Source of the DNA: Bradyrhizobium erythrophlei
Lineage (GTDB): Bacteria > Pseudomonadota > Alphaproteobacteria > Rhizobiales > Xanthobacteraceae
Length of the DNA stretch: 64,000 bases
NCBI RefSeq assembly: GCF_900129505.1
Contig: NZ_LT670818.1
Span: 2,852,001 to 2,916,000 of the forward strand
Reading direction: 5' to 3'
Part shown: positions 52,716 through 61,129 of the stretch, one piece after another
Layout of the letters: the number at the start of each line of letters is the position of its first letter
Position numbering within the stretch: position 1 is the first letter of the stretch
The notes under the pieces: model-generated
What the model was told of the DNA's origin: nothing
What the model saw: the letters and a program-made list of their open reading frames with translations, nothing else
Databases searched by the model: none
Translations under genes and position numbers: made by a program

Positions 52716-53475
52716 ACCCTTGCTCCGCGTGGAAAAACTGGTGCGCCGGTTCGGCGGCATCATCGCGACCGACCACGTCTCGCTCGATGTCGCGAAGGGC
52801 GAGTTGCACGCGATCATCGGCCCGAACGGCGCCGGCAAGACCACGCTGATCAGCCAGCTGATCGGACAGCTGACGCCGCATTCCGGCACGATCAGGCTTG
52901 CCGGCCGTGACATCACCCATGTGCCGGTCTATCGCCGCAGCGCGCTTGGGCTGGCGCGCTCGTTCCAGATTACCTCGCTGCTGCCTGACTTCACCGCGAT
53001 CGATAACGTCGCGCTGGCCGCGCAGGCCCGCGACGGGCATTCCTTCCACTTCTGGCGCAGCGCCCGCAAGGTGCCGCATCTGCGCAAGGCCGCGCAGGAT
53101 GCACTCGACCGGGTCGGGCTCGGGCATCGCGCCGGCATCGTGGTTTCCCGGCTGAGCCATGGCGAACAGCGCGAACTCGAACTCGCGGTCGCGCTGGCGA
53201 CCCGGCCGCAATTGCTGCTGCTCGACGAGCCGATGGCCGGGCTTGGCGTCACCGAATCCGCGCGCATGGTGCAGCTGTTGCAGGAACTGCGCCGCGAGGT
53301 TTCCATCGTGCTGGTCGAGCACGACATGCCGGCGGTGTTCGCGCTCGCCGACCGCATCAGCGTTCTCGTCTATGGCCGCGTCATCGCCTCCGGCACACCG
53401 GCGGAAATTCGCGCCAACGACGAGGTCAAGCGCGCCTATCTCGGCGACCAGCACGCGGTGACCAGCCATGGCTGA
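52708..53475 (+). CDS. livG: branched-chain-type ABC transporter ATPase LivG
   Basis: The 255-residue cytosolic ATPase has Walker A GPNGAGKTTLISQL, signature LSHGEQRELELAVAL (LSHGEQ instead of LSGGQ, usual in LivG) and Walker B LLLLDEPMAGLG with the switch His in VLVEHDM. It drives the transporter as a heterodimer with LivF, whose start overlaps by 8 bases. Confidence 0.92.
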   Translation: MAEPLLRVEKLVRRFGGIIATDHVSLDVAKGELHAIIGPNGAGKTTLISQLIGQLTPHSGTIRLAGRDITHVPVYRRSALGLARSFQITSLLPDFTAIDNVALAAQARDGHSFHFWRSARKVPHLRKAAQDALDRVGLGHRAGIVVSRLSHGEQRELELAVALATRPQLLLLDEPMAGLGVTESARMVQLLQELRREVSIVLVEHDMPAVFALADRISVLVYGRVIASGTPAEIRANDEVKRAYLGDQHAVTSHG

Positions 53476-54211
53476 TTTCTTGGCTGATCTCTCGGCTGAT
53501 CTGGCGCCGCTGCTCGAGATCGATGGTATCGAGACCTGCTATGGCCTCAGCCAGGTGCTGTTCGGCATGTCGCTACGGGTTCGCTCCGGCGAGATGGTGG
53601 CGATGATGGGCCGCAACGGCATGGGCAAGACCACCACCATCCGCTCCATCCTCGGGCTGACGCCGGCGCGCGCGGGCGCGATCCGCTTTGCCGGCGCCGA
53701 GGTCAGAAAACTTCCCTCGTTCAGGATCGCGCAATTGGGCATTGGGCTGGTGCCCGAGGGCCGTCAGATCTTTCCGAACCTCACCGTGCGCGAGAATCTC
53801 GTCGCGGCTTCGGGCAACCGTCTCGGCAGTCCCGAGCCCTGGACGCTGGAAAAGATCCACGCGCTGTTTCCCCGCCTTGCCGAGCGCGCCAACAACATGG
53901 GCAACCAGCTTTCCGGCGGCGAGCAGCAGATGCTGGCGATCGGCCGCGCGCTGATGACCAATCCGAAGCTGTTGATCCTTGACGAAGCCACCGAAGGTCT
54001 GGCGCCGCTGATCCGAGACGAAATCTGGAACTGCCTGTCGATGTTGAAAGCCCGCGGCCAGTCGGTGCTGGTGATCGACAAGAACATCGAACACCTCACC
54101 CGCATCGCCGACCGCCACTACATCATCGAGCGCGGCAGGGCGGTGTGGAGCGGCACGTCGGAGCAGTTGATCGCCGCGCCGGATTTGCAGCATCGGTATT
54201 TGGGGGTGTGA
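53468..54211 (+). CDS. livF: branched-chain-type ABC transporter ATPase LivF
   Basis: The 247-residue ATPase has Walker A GRNGMGKTTTIRSIL, signature LSGGEQQMLAIGRALM and Walker B LLILDEATEGLAP. Where LivF usually has a His in the switch loop (VEQN in many), it reads VLVIDKNIEHL, which is normal for this branch. It closes the livKHMGF locus. The following 170 bases up to the next gene hold no gene. Confidence 0.92.
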   Translation: MADFLADLSADLAPLLEIDGIETCYGLSQVLFGMSLRVRSGEMVAMMGRNGMGKTTTIRSILGLTPARAGAIRFAGAEVRKLPSFRIAQLGIGLVPEGRQIFPNLTVRENLVAASGNRLGSPEPWTLEKIHALFPRLAERANNMGNQLSGGEQQMLAIGRALMTNPKLLILDEATEGLAPLIRDEIWNCLSMLKARGQSVLVIDKNIEHLTRIADRHYIIERGRAVWSGTSEQLIAAPDLQHRYLGV

Positions 54212-54381
54212 ACGGAGCCTGCCTGGTTGCAGCCCACATACCGGAATCGACGCAAGTGACCGACTGAGACATCAAGCTGGTCGCGTCTGAGGCTGGTGGG
54301 TTGCCATTTGTCCCCTCGCCGGCCGGTCGCAAAGTGGTAGGCTTTGGCAATCGCATAAAGCGATTTTTTCAGGGGGGAGCC

Positions 54382-55386
54382 ATGAGAAGGCGCAAGTTCG
54401 TCACGCTTCTTGGCGGTGCGCTGTTGGCTTGGCCAATTGTCGTGCGGGCGCAGCGGGCAGCGAGGCTCTACCGCGTAGGCTGGTTGTTCGCCGCCGTGCC
54501 TCTCAAAGACATGGGCGGGCCTGATCCGGTCGATCCCGTCAGCAGAGCCTTCGTGCATGGCTTACGAGACCTGGGATATATCGAGGGGCAGAACTTGGTG
54601 CTCGACCGTCGCTCTGCGGAGGGGAAGCTTGAGCGGATTGGCGAGCTCGCGGCGGAGCTCGTAGCTCTCAATCCCGACGTGATGATAACGGGCGGCGGCG
54701 ATTTTATGGCTCAGGCGCTGCAGCGTTTGACTAAAACGGTGCCGATCATCTCGCCCTACGGCGACGATCCCGTCGGGGCCGGCCTCGTGGCAAGTCTCGC
54801 GCATCCCGGCGGGAACGTCACGGGGTTTCTCGCCTACACCGGTCCCGAGTTTGAGACGAAACGGCTTCAGCTGCTCAAGGAAGCGGTTCCGAAGGCGACC
54901 CGCATCGCCTTTCTCGCCATGAAGGATATTTGGGAAGGCCCCGTGGGGCTAGCACTCCAAGTCGCGGCGCCGACGCTCGGGGTGACGCTGATCCATGTGG
55001 AGCATGCCCCCCATAGCTATGCCGAAGCCTTCGCTCGGATGACTCGGGAGCCGCCGGATGCGCTTTTCGTTGCGTACCACCCTGTGAACTACGCCAACAG
55101 GCAGCTCATCGTTGACTTCGCGGCCAGGCAACGAATGCCCGGGATTTACCCCTACCGGGAGGCCGTTATGGCCGGGGGACTAATGTCCTATTCGGTGAGC
55201 ACGACCGATCTGTTCCGCCGCGCTGCCGGTCTTGTCGACAAGATTTCTAAAGGTACCAAGCCCGCTGACATTCCGGTCGAGCGGCCGACGAAACTAGAGT
55301 TGCTGGTCAACCTCAAGACAGCCAAGATCCTCGATCTTCAAATTCCCGATACGCTGCTCGCGCGCGCCGATAACGTGATCGAGTAA
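54382..55386 (+). CDS. ABC substrate-binding protein (TrpX/PF04392 type), orphan
   Basis: The product is 334 residues from the ATG at 54382 (GGGGGGAGCC upstream). It has a twin-arginine-like signal (MRRRKFVTLLGGALLAWPIVVRAQ) and the two-lobe fold of the ABC substrate-binding superfamily with RVGWLFA, FVHGLRDLGYIEGQNLVLDRR, SLAHPGGNVTGF and YSVSTTDLFRRAAGLVDKISKG. Bradyrhizobia carry many such orphan copies with this exact signal style. The ligand is unknown. Codon use and GC (about 60%) are lower than in the adjacent liv genes. Confidence 0.88.
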   Translation: MRRRKFVTLLGGALLAWPIVVRAQRAARLYRVGWLFAAVPLKDMGGPDPVDPVSRAFVHGLRDLGYIEGQNLVLDRRSAEGKLERIGELAAELVALNPDVMITGGGDFMAQALQRLTKTVPIISPYGDDPVGAGLVASLAHPGGNVTGFLAYTGPEFETKRLQLLKEAVPKATRIAFLAMKDIWEGPVGLALQVAAPTLGVTLIHVEHAPHSYAEAFARMTREPPDALFVAYHPVNYANRQLIVDFAARQRMPGIYPYREAVMAGGLMSYSVSTTDLFRRAAGLVDKISKGTKPADIPVERPTKLELLVNLKTAKILDLQIPDTLLARADNVIE

Positions 55387-55468
55387 CCGCGGCTAAGTCC
55401 GCCTCTGGCGCGCCATTAGCGGAAGTTGGTCACGGCACGCATGATCTGGCAGAGCTACCGCCTGCGCC

Positions 55469-55603
55469 CTAAGTGTCCCGGCTATATTGCTCGTACAATT
55501 TGGCGGCGTTGTCCCAGCGAATAGCTTCCATGTAGACGTCGACGTAGCGCGCGGCCGCCGCACCGTAGTCCATGTGATAGGCGTGCTCGTACATGTCGAG
55601 CAC
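55469..55603 (-). pseudogene. 3' fragment of Fe/Mn superoxide dismutase, cut off by the IS630-type element
   Basis: The 44-codon remnant reads VLDMYEHAYHMDYG and ends EAIRWDNAAKLYEQYSRDT with a stop. It carries the C-terminal metal ligands of SOD (Asp and His in LDMYEHAYH). It joins in frame to the 5' part at 56773-57357 once the element and one copy of the duplicated TAA are removed, giving a SOD of 239 residues. Confidence 0.93.
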
Positions 55604-55606
55604 TAA

Positions 55607-56772
55607 TACCAACGGCCCGAAACTGTGACTCATTAGGGATTCCCAAATCAGGGAAACTCTGACTCGATGCTAGCCTTTGAGAGGAGCGGCATCGATGGGA
55701 GCGGCGGTATCGATCACCCGACTTGATCTGACGGCTTCGGCGCTTCGCAAGGCGGCGAGCGGAGAGAAGGATAGCGCCGCGGCGCGTCGGATACTCGCGC
55801 TTGCGCTGGTGCTCGATGGCTCGGACCGCAAAACGGCGGCCGAAACCTGCGGCATGGACCGTCAGACCTTGCGGGACTGGGTGCACCGTTACAACGCCGC
55901 GGGACTGGCCGGGCTTCGCAATCTCAAATCGCCAGGTCCCGGATCAAAACTCACGGTGCGGCAGCAGGCCGAATTGGCCGAGCTTGTCGAGGCCGGCCCC
56001 GACCCCGCGGTGCACGGGGTAGTGCGTTGGCGGCGGGTCGATCTGCGCGACGAATTGCAGCGGCGCTTCGGTGTCACGCTCCACGAGCGTTCGGTCGGGA
56101 AGGTTCTAGCCAAGCTCGGCTACCGCAAACTGTCGGTAAGGCCCCGCCACCCGCAGGCTGACGAAGAAGCCCAGCAGACGTTTAAAAAAACTTCGCCGCG
56201 ACCGTCAGGGCGCAAATTCCCGAGCACGCCAAAGACAAGCCGATCGAAATCTGGTTCCAAGACGAGGCCCGGATCGGCCAGCAGGGCACGCTGACCCGCG
56301 TCTGGGCCAAGCGTGGAACGAGGCCCCGCGCACCGCACGACCAGCGCTACGACTGGGCCTACCTGTTCGGCGCGGCCTGTCCGCAGCGTCGCGTCGCAGC
56401 AGGTCTGGTCATGCCGGCGGCGAACGCCGAGGCCATGTCGCTGCATCTCACAGCGATCTGCCGCAAGGTGGCGGCAGGTAGCCACGCCGCTCTTGTCCTC
56501 GATGGCGCCGGCTATCACATTGCTGCCGCGCTCACGATCCCCGAAAACGTCACCCTGGTGCGTCTGCCACCCTACGCGCCTGAACTCAATCCGATCGAAA
56601 ACGTCTGGGAATATCTGCGCGGCAACAAACTCGCGATCACCGTCTTCGACGACTACGACGACATCGTTGATAAAACCTGCGACGCATGGAACTTCTTTGA
56701 ACACGATCCAAAGCGCATCGCCTCAATCACCACACGAACATGGGCAACAGTCAATAATTAGGGCCGTTGGTA
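55607..56772. mobile_element. IS630-family insertion sequence inside a superoxide dismutase gene
   Basis: The ends are TACCAACGGCCC (55607-55618) and GGGCCGTTGGTA (56761-56772), exact inverted repeats that continue imperfectly to about 24 bases. The target TAA is present on both sides (55604-55606 and 56773-56775); a TA duplication, usual for IS630, is contained in it. The element is 1166 bp and has one frameshifted transposase gene. The intact ends and target repeat point to a recent insertion. Confidence 0.95.
55695..56761 (+). CDS. IS630-family transposase (made by -1 frameshifting)
   Basis: The first frame (55695 to 56189; stop at 56294 if unshifted) encodes a helix-turn-helix domain (RKTAAETCGMDRQTLRDWVHRYN) and an RNase-H-fold lead. 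At TTTAAAAAAAC (56181-56191) a -1 shift joins it to the second frame, giving about 355 residues. The second part has the DDE triad: Asp in IEIWFQDEARIG, Asp in ALVLDGAGYH and Glu in NPIENVWEYLRG. The A7 run is a typical slippage site for this family. A GGAG ribosome-binding site precedes the ATG. Confidence 0.92.
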
Positions 56773-57357
56773 TAAGACCGGACGACCGCCTGCAAGCGTC
56801 GTGGTGTGGTCGGCGGCCCATTGGTTGACGAGCCGCTTGTCGCGAGGCGAGTACGCGAGGATCACCCAACCCGAACCACCGCCTTCCGCCTTACCCATCG
56901 CTACGAACTCGGATCGCCAGCGCTCCATACTGCCGAAATCACGCGCGATGGCGTCAGCGAGAGGTCCACTGGCTCTTGCGCCACCACCAAGCCCATCAAA
57001 ATAGATTTCGTGCAGGATCATCGAATTTGAGGCGACTAGTTCCTCACGCTTCAATCCGTTGACGACGAAAGTCGGAGCCTTGGCGAAATCAAGCTCTGCC
57101 AGTTGGGTGCCAATCGCATTGAGGCGCTTCACTGCGCCGACGTAGTTGTTTTCGTAGTGGCTCACGAGCACCTTTTCCGAGATGCCAGTGATGGATTTCG
57201 CATCGAACGGCATCGGTTTGGCCTGGTAAGGCATCGCCCTGGCTCCGATCTGTTGATTGCCTTGGGCAAGTGCTTGGCCGCCTGCAAGTACGGCCGTTGA
57301 TGCTGCGGCCGCGCCAACGCCTGCGATGAATTTTCGGCGCTCGGTATTCATGGTCAT
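56773..57357 (-). pseudogene. 5' part of a Tat-exported Fe/Mn superoxide dismutase, interrupted
   Basis: It starts at ATG 57357 (GGAG upstream) and has a twin-arginine signal (NTERRKFIAGVGAAAASTAVL). The SOD body includes VSHYENNYVGAVKRLN (first His ligand) and MILHEIYFDGLGG (second His ligand), then stops making sense after AGGRPVL. As it stands the frame reads three more residues (YQR-P) into the element and ends. Without the 3' fragment it lacks the Asp and His metal ligands, so it should be inactive. Confidence 0.93.
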
Positions 57358-57523
57358 CGGACTCTCCACCTGTTGAATAACCCCCGAGTACTCTATCGAG
57401 GCCCGCCGCCTTTCGCAGAGAGGCAGCGGGTTTGTTTCCTTGCTTTGTTAGCTCGCTCGTCCCGAAGCCATCCGAACTCCGCCCATCTGTCGTCCGGGGG
57501 GGCTTACGTTTCGAATTTGGCCC

Positions 57524-58303
57524 TCACGCCGCGCGCATTTCGCGAAGCCTGCTTAATGTGCCGTTCCAAAGGTCAATCCGGGCTTTGATGCTGTTACATG
57601 CGGCGTGCAGAGCACGTTGGTGCCTCTGTGGGGAGTCCGCTACCAGACCTTCGAGCAGCTCCCGCCCCATTGGACCGTGACTGTCGCCATCGAGCTCGAT
57701 GTGCCGTTCGATGTAGTAGATGAAATTGCGCAAGGAAGCGTTGTCGCGCCTTGCGCTAGCAAGCGTTTTCTGAAGCCTGCTGAACATCTCCGGGATGATA
57801 TCCTCGCGGCCATAAAAGAATGCCGCTAAGACCTCTTCCGTCGACCCCGACTGGGCGAGCGCCATCGTATGCGCGACAAAGGCTTGCACATGAGGCGGTG
57901 CACCGGTCCGCACCATCGCCGTTTCGACCGAAGTACCGAGCCGCGCCAGCGAGCGGAACGCGTCGAATTGGCGGGTACTGGCTCCGACGTCCGCCATGGC
58001 GCGGAGGTAGAGATCGAGGTGGCTGACATAAGAGCCCTCCGGATCGACATCCGTCTCCTCGCCGATCACGATGTCGTTGATCAGGCGCGCAGCCCGGGCG
58101 TTGTCCGCCGGGAACCACGGCACTTTGGTGCACGTCAGGTCTTGCTGCAGCCGCTTCAGGAGCGACATAAAATCCCAGACGGCGAAGACATGATCTTCCA
58201 TGAATCGCTTCAGATCCTCGGCGGAAGCCACCTCCGCGTAAACGGGATGGTCCAGCAGCCGCGCGCGAAGGGTATCGAGGCAGTAACGGTCTTGTTCCGG
58301 CAT
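57524..58303 (-). CDS. DUF3050 protein (heme-oxygenase-like fold)
   Basis: The 259-residue all-helical protein has the DUF3050 pattern: LLDHPVYAEVASAEDLKRFMEDHVFAVWDFMSLLKRLQ, then LINDIVIGEETDV, AAFFYGREDIIPEMF and FIYYIERHIELDGDSHGPMGRELL. The conserved His, Glu and Asp residues (MEDHVF, GEETD, YIERHIELDGDSHG) could bind a di-metal centre as in heme-oxygenase-like oxidases, but the family has no established reaction. It stands alone next to the broken SOD. Confidence 0.85.
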   Translation of the reverse strand: MPEQDRYCLDTLRARLLDHPVYAEVASAEDLKRFMEDHVFAVWDFMSLLKRLQQDLTCTKVPWFPADNARAARLINDIVIGEETDVDPEGSYVSHLDLYLRAMADVGASTRQFDAFRSLARLGTSVETAMVRTGAPPHVQAFVAHTMALAQSGSTEEVLAAFFYGREDIIPEMFSRLQKTLASARRDNASLRNFIYYIERHIELDGDSHGPMGRELLEGLVADSPQRHQRALHAACNSIKARIDLWNGTLSRLREMRAA

Positions 58304-59088
58304 GTTTGACCTCTATTTCAGCATTTCAGCATGTTTCACTTTGGCTCCGTTTGAAGTGTGAGCCCGGATTCGGCGACCTATTTTCGTCTGACCGGTGATA
58401 CAAGTGTCAGTGCGCGCCGGTACCCCTCAAAGGGCGTCACTGGCGCATGAGCACCAAACTCCGGCGATCCAGGCTCATTCATGACATCAACGTCGGCGCA
58501 GCCACACGGGCCGCTACGAGCCGGTTTTTGCCGGTCGGTACCCTTACGACCCGCGCTGATCGCGCTCGCCGTTTGTCTTGCAATCCCGTGAAGCAACCCC
58601 TGATCCTTCTAGCGCTCCGGCGCCCCGGTCCGTCGGCGCTCATATAAAGATCTTAGACTTCCATTCTTCGATCCAGTGCTGAAGAGCCCAGACAGGATTC
58701 TCTCAGCCGTATTGATCAGACCGGCGACTTAGGGGCCCGGTCGACCGACTTCAAAAATCGTACCGATCACCATAGGGCTAGAGTTTTGCTCTTGGCATCC
58801 GGCCGTAGCGGACGCATTCAAAGGAGTCTCCAAACCCTTCGACGGCAAAGCCTCGGTACTCAAAACTGAAAACGGGACTGGCGGAGCGGCAGTGGTTTGT
58901 GGTCGACAGGGTCCCTCGGGTCCTATCATCCATTTGATTAGATGTGATCGCTGGCGTCCTTATTTTGGCTCATGAGCCTTCGAGGCTCGATGAGGTCAGC
59001 GGACGCAAGCATCATGCATGTTGTCACGTGCGCACCGCTCCGATCGGCAGCTACGAACGAGCGTGTCGTTTGAGAATTGGAAGTTGCG
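58304..59088. other. gene-free region of about 785 bases
   Basis: Between the DUF3050 and AraC genes I find no reading frame with a credible start and coding pattern. GC drops to roughly 55%. The stretch 58730-58973 is open on the plus strand but has no start or family resemblance. It may be decayed sequence. Confidence 0.5.
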
Positions 59089-60087
59089 ATGCCACGAGAT
59101 GCGACCGGTAAAATCCCTGGCTCACCACATCTCGATTTCGAGGCGTGGAAAGACCTGATCCGCACGATGGGCGGGCGGTTCAACCCGGAAGGTATAGAAC
59201 CCAACGCCTTTACCGGCTGTGTGCGCCCCCTTCGCGTCTGTGGGTTCACTGCGGCCGAGGTTGGTTCCAATGCTCATCGAGTCGAGCGGACGCATCGCGA
59301 TGTTCGCCTCGATGGCGCGGACCATTATTTCACGATGTTCCAAGTCGCCGGCCAGTCAGCGATGACCCACAACGAAGAAGCCGCGCGCTTCGATGTGGGC
59401 GATGTCGTGCTCGTTGATATGGCTCGGCCCGCAACATTCTTTAACTGCAATGCAGGCGAGTCGTGGAAGTCCGTGGTGCTTCTTTTGCCGCGGCGGTCTC
59501 TGGTTTCGCATCTCGGATTCGAGCCGCGGGGTGGTCATTACCGCCGTAATGGAACGGCCGCCGGGCGTCTCCTCCTTGATCTCATACGCAATTCTGAGGA
59601 AGGCGAAGGAACAACGCCCTCGCCGGCCGATTCTTACATGCGGCTCGCAGTCTATGATCTTGTCGGCGCGCTGTTTGCACCGAATGATCCGGTGCCGTCG
59701 CGCCACGCTGACAAGCTGTTCATCCGTGTCCGCAACGTCATCAAGGACGGTTTCGCCGATCCGGATTTTGGTCCTTGCGAGGCCGCAGCGAGAGCTGGGA
59801 TTTCACTGCGTTATCTCCAGAAAATGTTTACACAACGGGGCTCGACCTGCAGTGAATTCATCTATTCGTTCCGTCTAGATCAAGCCGCGCGTCTTCTGCA
59901 GCGCCGGGCCGCCCTCGACGCAAGTCAGGCCCTCAGCGAGATTGCCTACGCGTCCGGTTTTCGCGACTACAGACATTTCGCGAGAAAGTTTCGTCACCGG
60001 TTCGGTCATGCACCGGGCGGGGGCTCCCCCGAAGATAGTCGCGCCCTTTGTGACAGGAACATCAATCATTGGCTTGCCATGCTTTAA
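59089..60087 (+). CDS. AraC-family regulator (FeaR/NimR-like N-terminal domain)
   Basis: The product is 332 residues from the ATG at 59089 (GGAAG upstream; a TTG at 59077 is an alternative). The N-terminal AraC-binding-like domain (HYFTMFQVAGQSAMTHNEEAARFDVGDVVLVDMARPATF) is followed by two C-terminal helix-turn-helices (EAAARAGISLRYLQKMFTQRGSTCSEFIYSFRLDQAARLL and SEIAYASGFRDYRHFARKFRHRFGHAPG). The effector is unknown. No obvious target operon is adjacent: the next plus-strand genes are kdpF remnants. Confidence 0.9.
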   Translation: MPRDATGKIPGSPHLDFEAWKDLIRTMGGRFNPEGIEPNAFTGCVRPLRVCGFTAAEVGSNAHRVERTHRDVRLDGADHYFTMFQVAGQSAMTHNEEAARFDVGDVVLVDMARPATFFNCNAGESWKSVVLLLPRRSLVSHLGFEPRGGHYRRNGTAAGRLLLDLIRNSEEGEGTTPSPADSYMRLAVYDLVGALFAPNDPVPSRHADKLFIRVRNVIKDGFADPDFGPCEAAARAGISLRYLQKMFTQRGSTCSEFIYSFRLDQAARLLQRRAALDASQALSEIAYASGFRDYRHFARKFRHRFGHAPGGGSPEDSRALCDRNINHWLAML

Positions 60088-60406
60088 TGGCCTTCGGCGA
60101 CGCTCGGTACGCTGTGTTCGCGCTGCTCGGAAGCTCGCAAGGCGGTATCGTTGCGATTGCGTCTGGAGTCATAAACCGACGAACCCGACTGTGGCCCGCA
60201 ACTCGAACACCGTTCGCGTATGCCGCCCCACACTGACCGCACTTAGTGCGTTGTTCGCGAGGGGCGCTCCCACATATGCAACATGGCAACGTGGCACCCT
60301 ACAATTAGGTGCGACTAGACGTCTATTGCTCTTGATCCATCGCAATCTTCCTTCCCGGGAATGCGCAACCGTCGCGCCCGGAAACAAGCGCGAAAAGGAG
60401 CATCTC
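60088..60406. other. gap upstream of the kdpF remnant
   Basis: This 319-base stretch has no gene. CGCACTTAGTGCG (60238-60250) is a short palindrome of unknown use. The kdp promoter would lie here but I cannot point to boxes. Confidence 0.4.
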
Positions 60407-60490
60407 ATGTTGGATGTCGTCATGCTGGCCCTCGGGCTGGGCTTCTTTTTGGTGGCGGTAGGTTATGCGCATGCCTGCGAACGCCCCTGA
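60407..60490 (+). CDS. small membrane peptide preceding kdpF
   Basis: The 27-residue product MLDVVMLALGLGFF-LVAVGYAHACERP is one membrane helix with a conserved-looking AHACER end; AAAAGGAG precedes the ATG. Short peptides of this kind are found directly before kdpF in Bradyrhizobium-type kdp operons. Its function is unknown. It is 11 bases from kdpF. Confidence 0.72.
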   Translation: MLDVVMLALGLGFFLVAVGYAHACERP

Positions 60491-60501
60491 GGAGAACGCC
60501 T

Positions 60502-60591
60502 ATGATTTTCGATTATTCACTCGCCGCGCTCGTCGCTGCCGGGTTGCTGTGTTACTTGATCTACGCCCTGCTGCGGCCTGAGCGATTTTAG
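60502..60591 (+). CDS. kdpF: KdpF, small stabilising subunit of the potassium-transporting ATPase
   Basis: The 29-residue product (MIFDYSLAALVAAGL, then LCYLIYALLRPERF) matches KdpF throughout, including the LLRPERF end. GAGGAG precedes the ATG. KdpF is a single-helix peptide that stabilises the KdpABC complex. Here kdpA, kdpB and kdpC do not follow; the next 538 bases are gene-free, so this is an orphan remnant unless the rest was lost recently or moved. Confidence 0.88.
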   Translation: MIFDYSLAALVAAGLLCYLIYALLRPERF

Positions 60592-61129
60592 CGCCAATAC
60601 CGATTGGGCTTTGCACCAATGGTGCACGGCCTAGGCCCGGCGCACTTTCATATCCAGCAGCAGTGCGCCGGGCTCTCGCGCTGGCCATGTCCAGTCATGT
60701 CTGAGTCTGGCACACCTTTGAGACATGGCGACGGACGCGAACGAGGTCTGTTCATAGCGGAGGAATGGAAGTGATCGGAGCACCGTCAAACTGGCGCGAT
60801 TGACCCGCAGCCGAAGTAGGGCAGGTTCCGGCGTACGGCAGACCCGATCGGCCGCTTCGCCGCAAGCATATTGATATCGGAACCAAGTTTGTTGTTCCGA
60901 ACCACAAGCTGAAACACGACGCGAACAATCCGACAGGGCATGGGATCATTTTCCTGGATCCGTATGACTTCGTAATCTGCTATATTCCACCGGGCCGTGT
61001 ATAGGTCAGCCGGGCGCGCTGCAGCCGACGAAGTGATCGGGTGAAACGGCGCAGCAGGCCCGGTTAAAGTGCACTAATGCCCAGGTCCATACCGACGAGC
61101 GCGCGCCTTCTCCAACGTGAGCAATCGCC
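60592..61129. other. gap after kdpF with repeat and possible gene remnant
   Basis: No KdpA start is recognisable. The frame 60804-61004 reads GTKFVVPNHKLKHDANN and HGIIFLDPYDFVICYIPPGR before a stop, which looks protein-like but has no start codon; it may be a gene fragment. A diverged repeat lies at about 60700-60803. Confidence 0.4.
60700..60803. repeat. diverged dispersed repeat, copy A
   Basis: It shares TGGCAC, TTTGAGAC, CGGAGG, GGAAGT and CGTCAAACnGnCGCGnTTGAC in order with 61985-62095. The two copies flank the KdpD-like gene in the same orientation. Confidence 0.5.

Noticed and set aside
58378..58596. 72-codon minus-strand frame in the gap before the AraC gene
   Set aside because: It has no credible ribosome-binding site and no recognisable fold. 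Composition is Pro/Arg/Gly-rich, as in non-coding GC-rich DNA.
58730..58973. Open plus-strand stretch of about 80 codons
   Set aside because: No start codon or family resemblance. An open length like this is unremarkable at this GC content.
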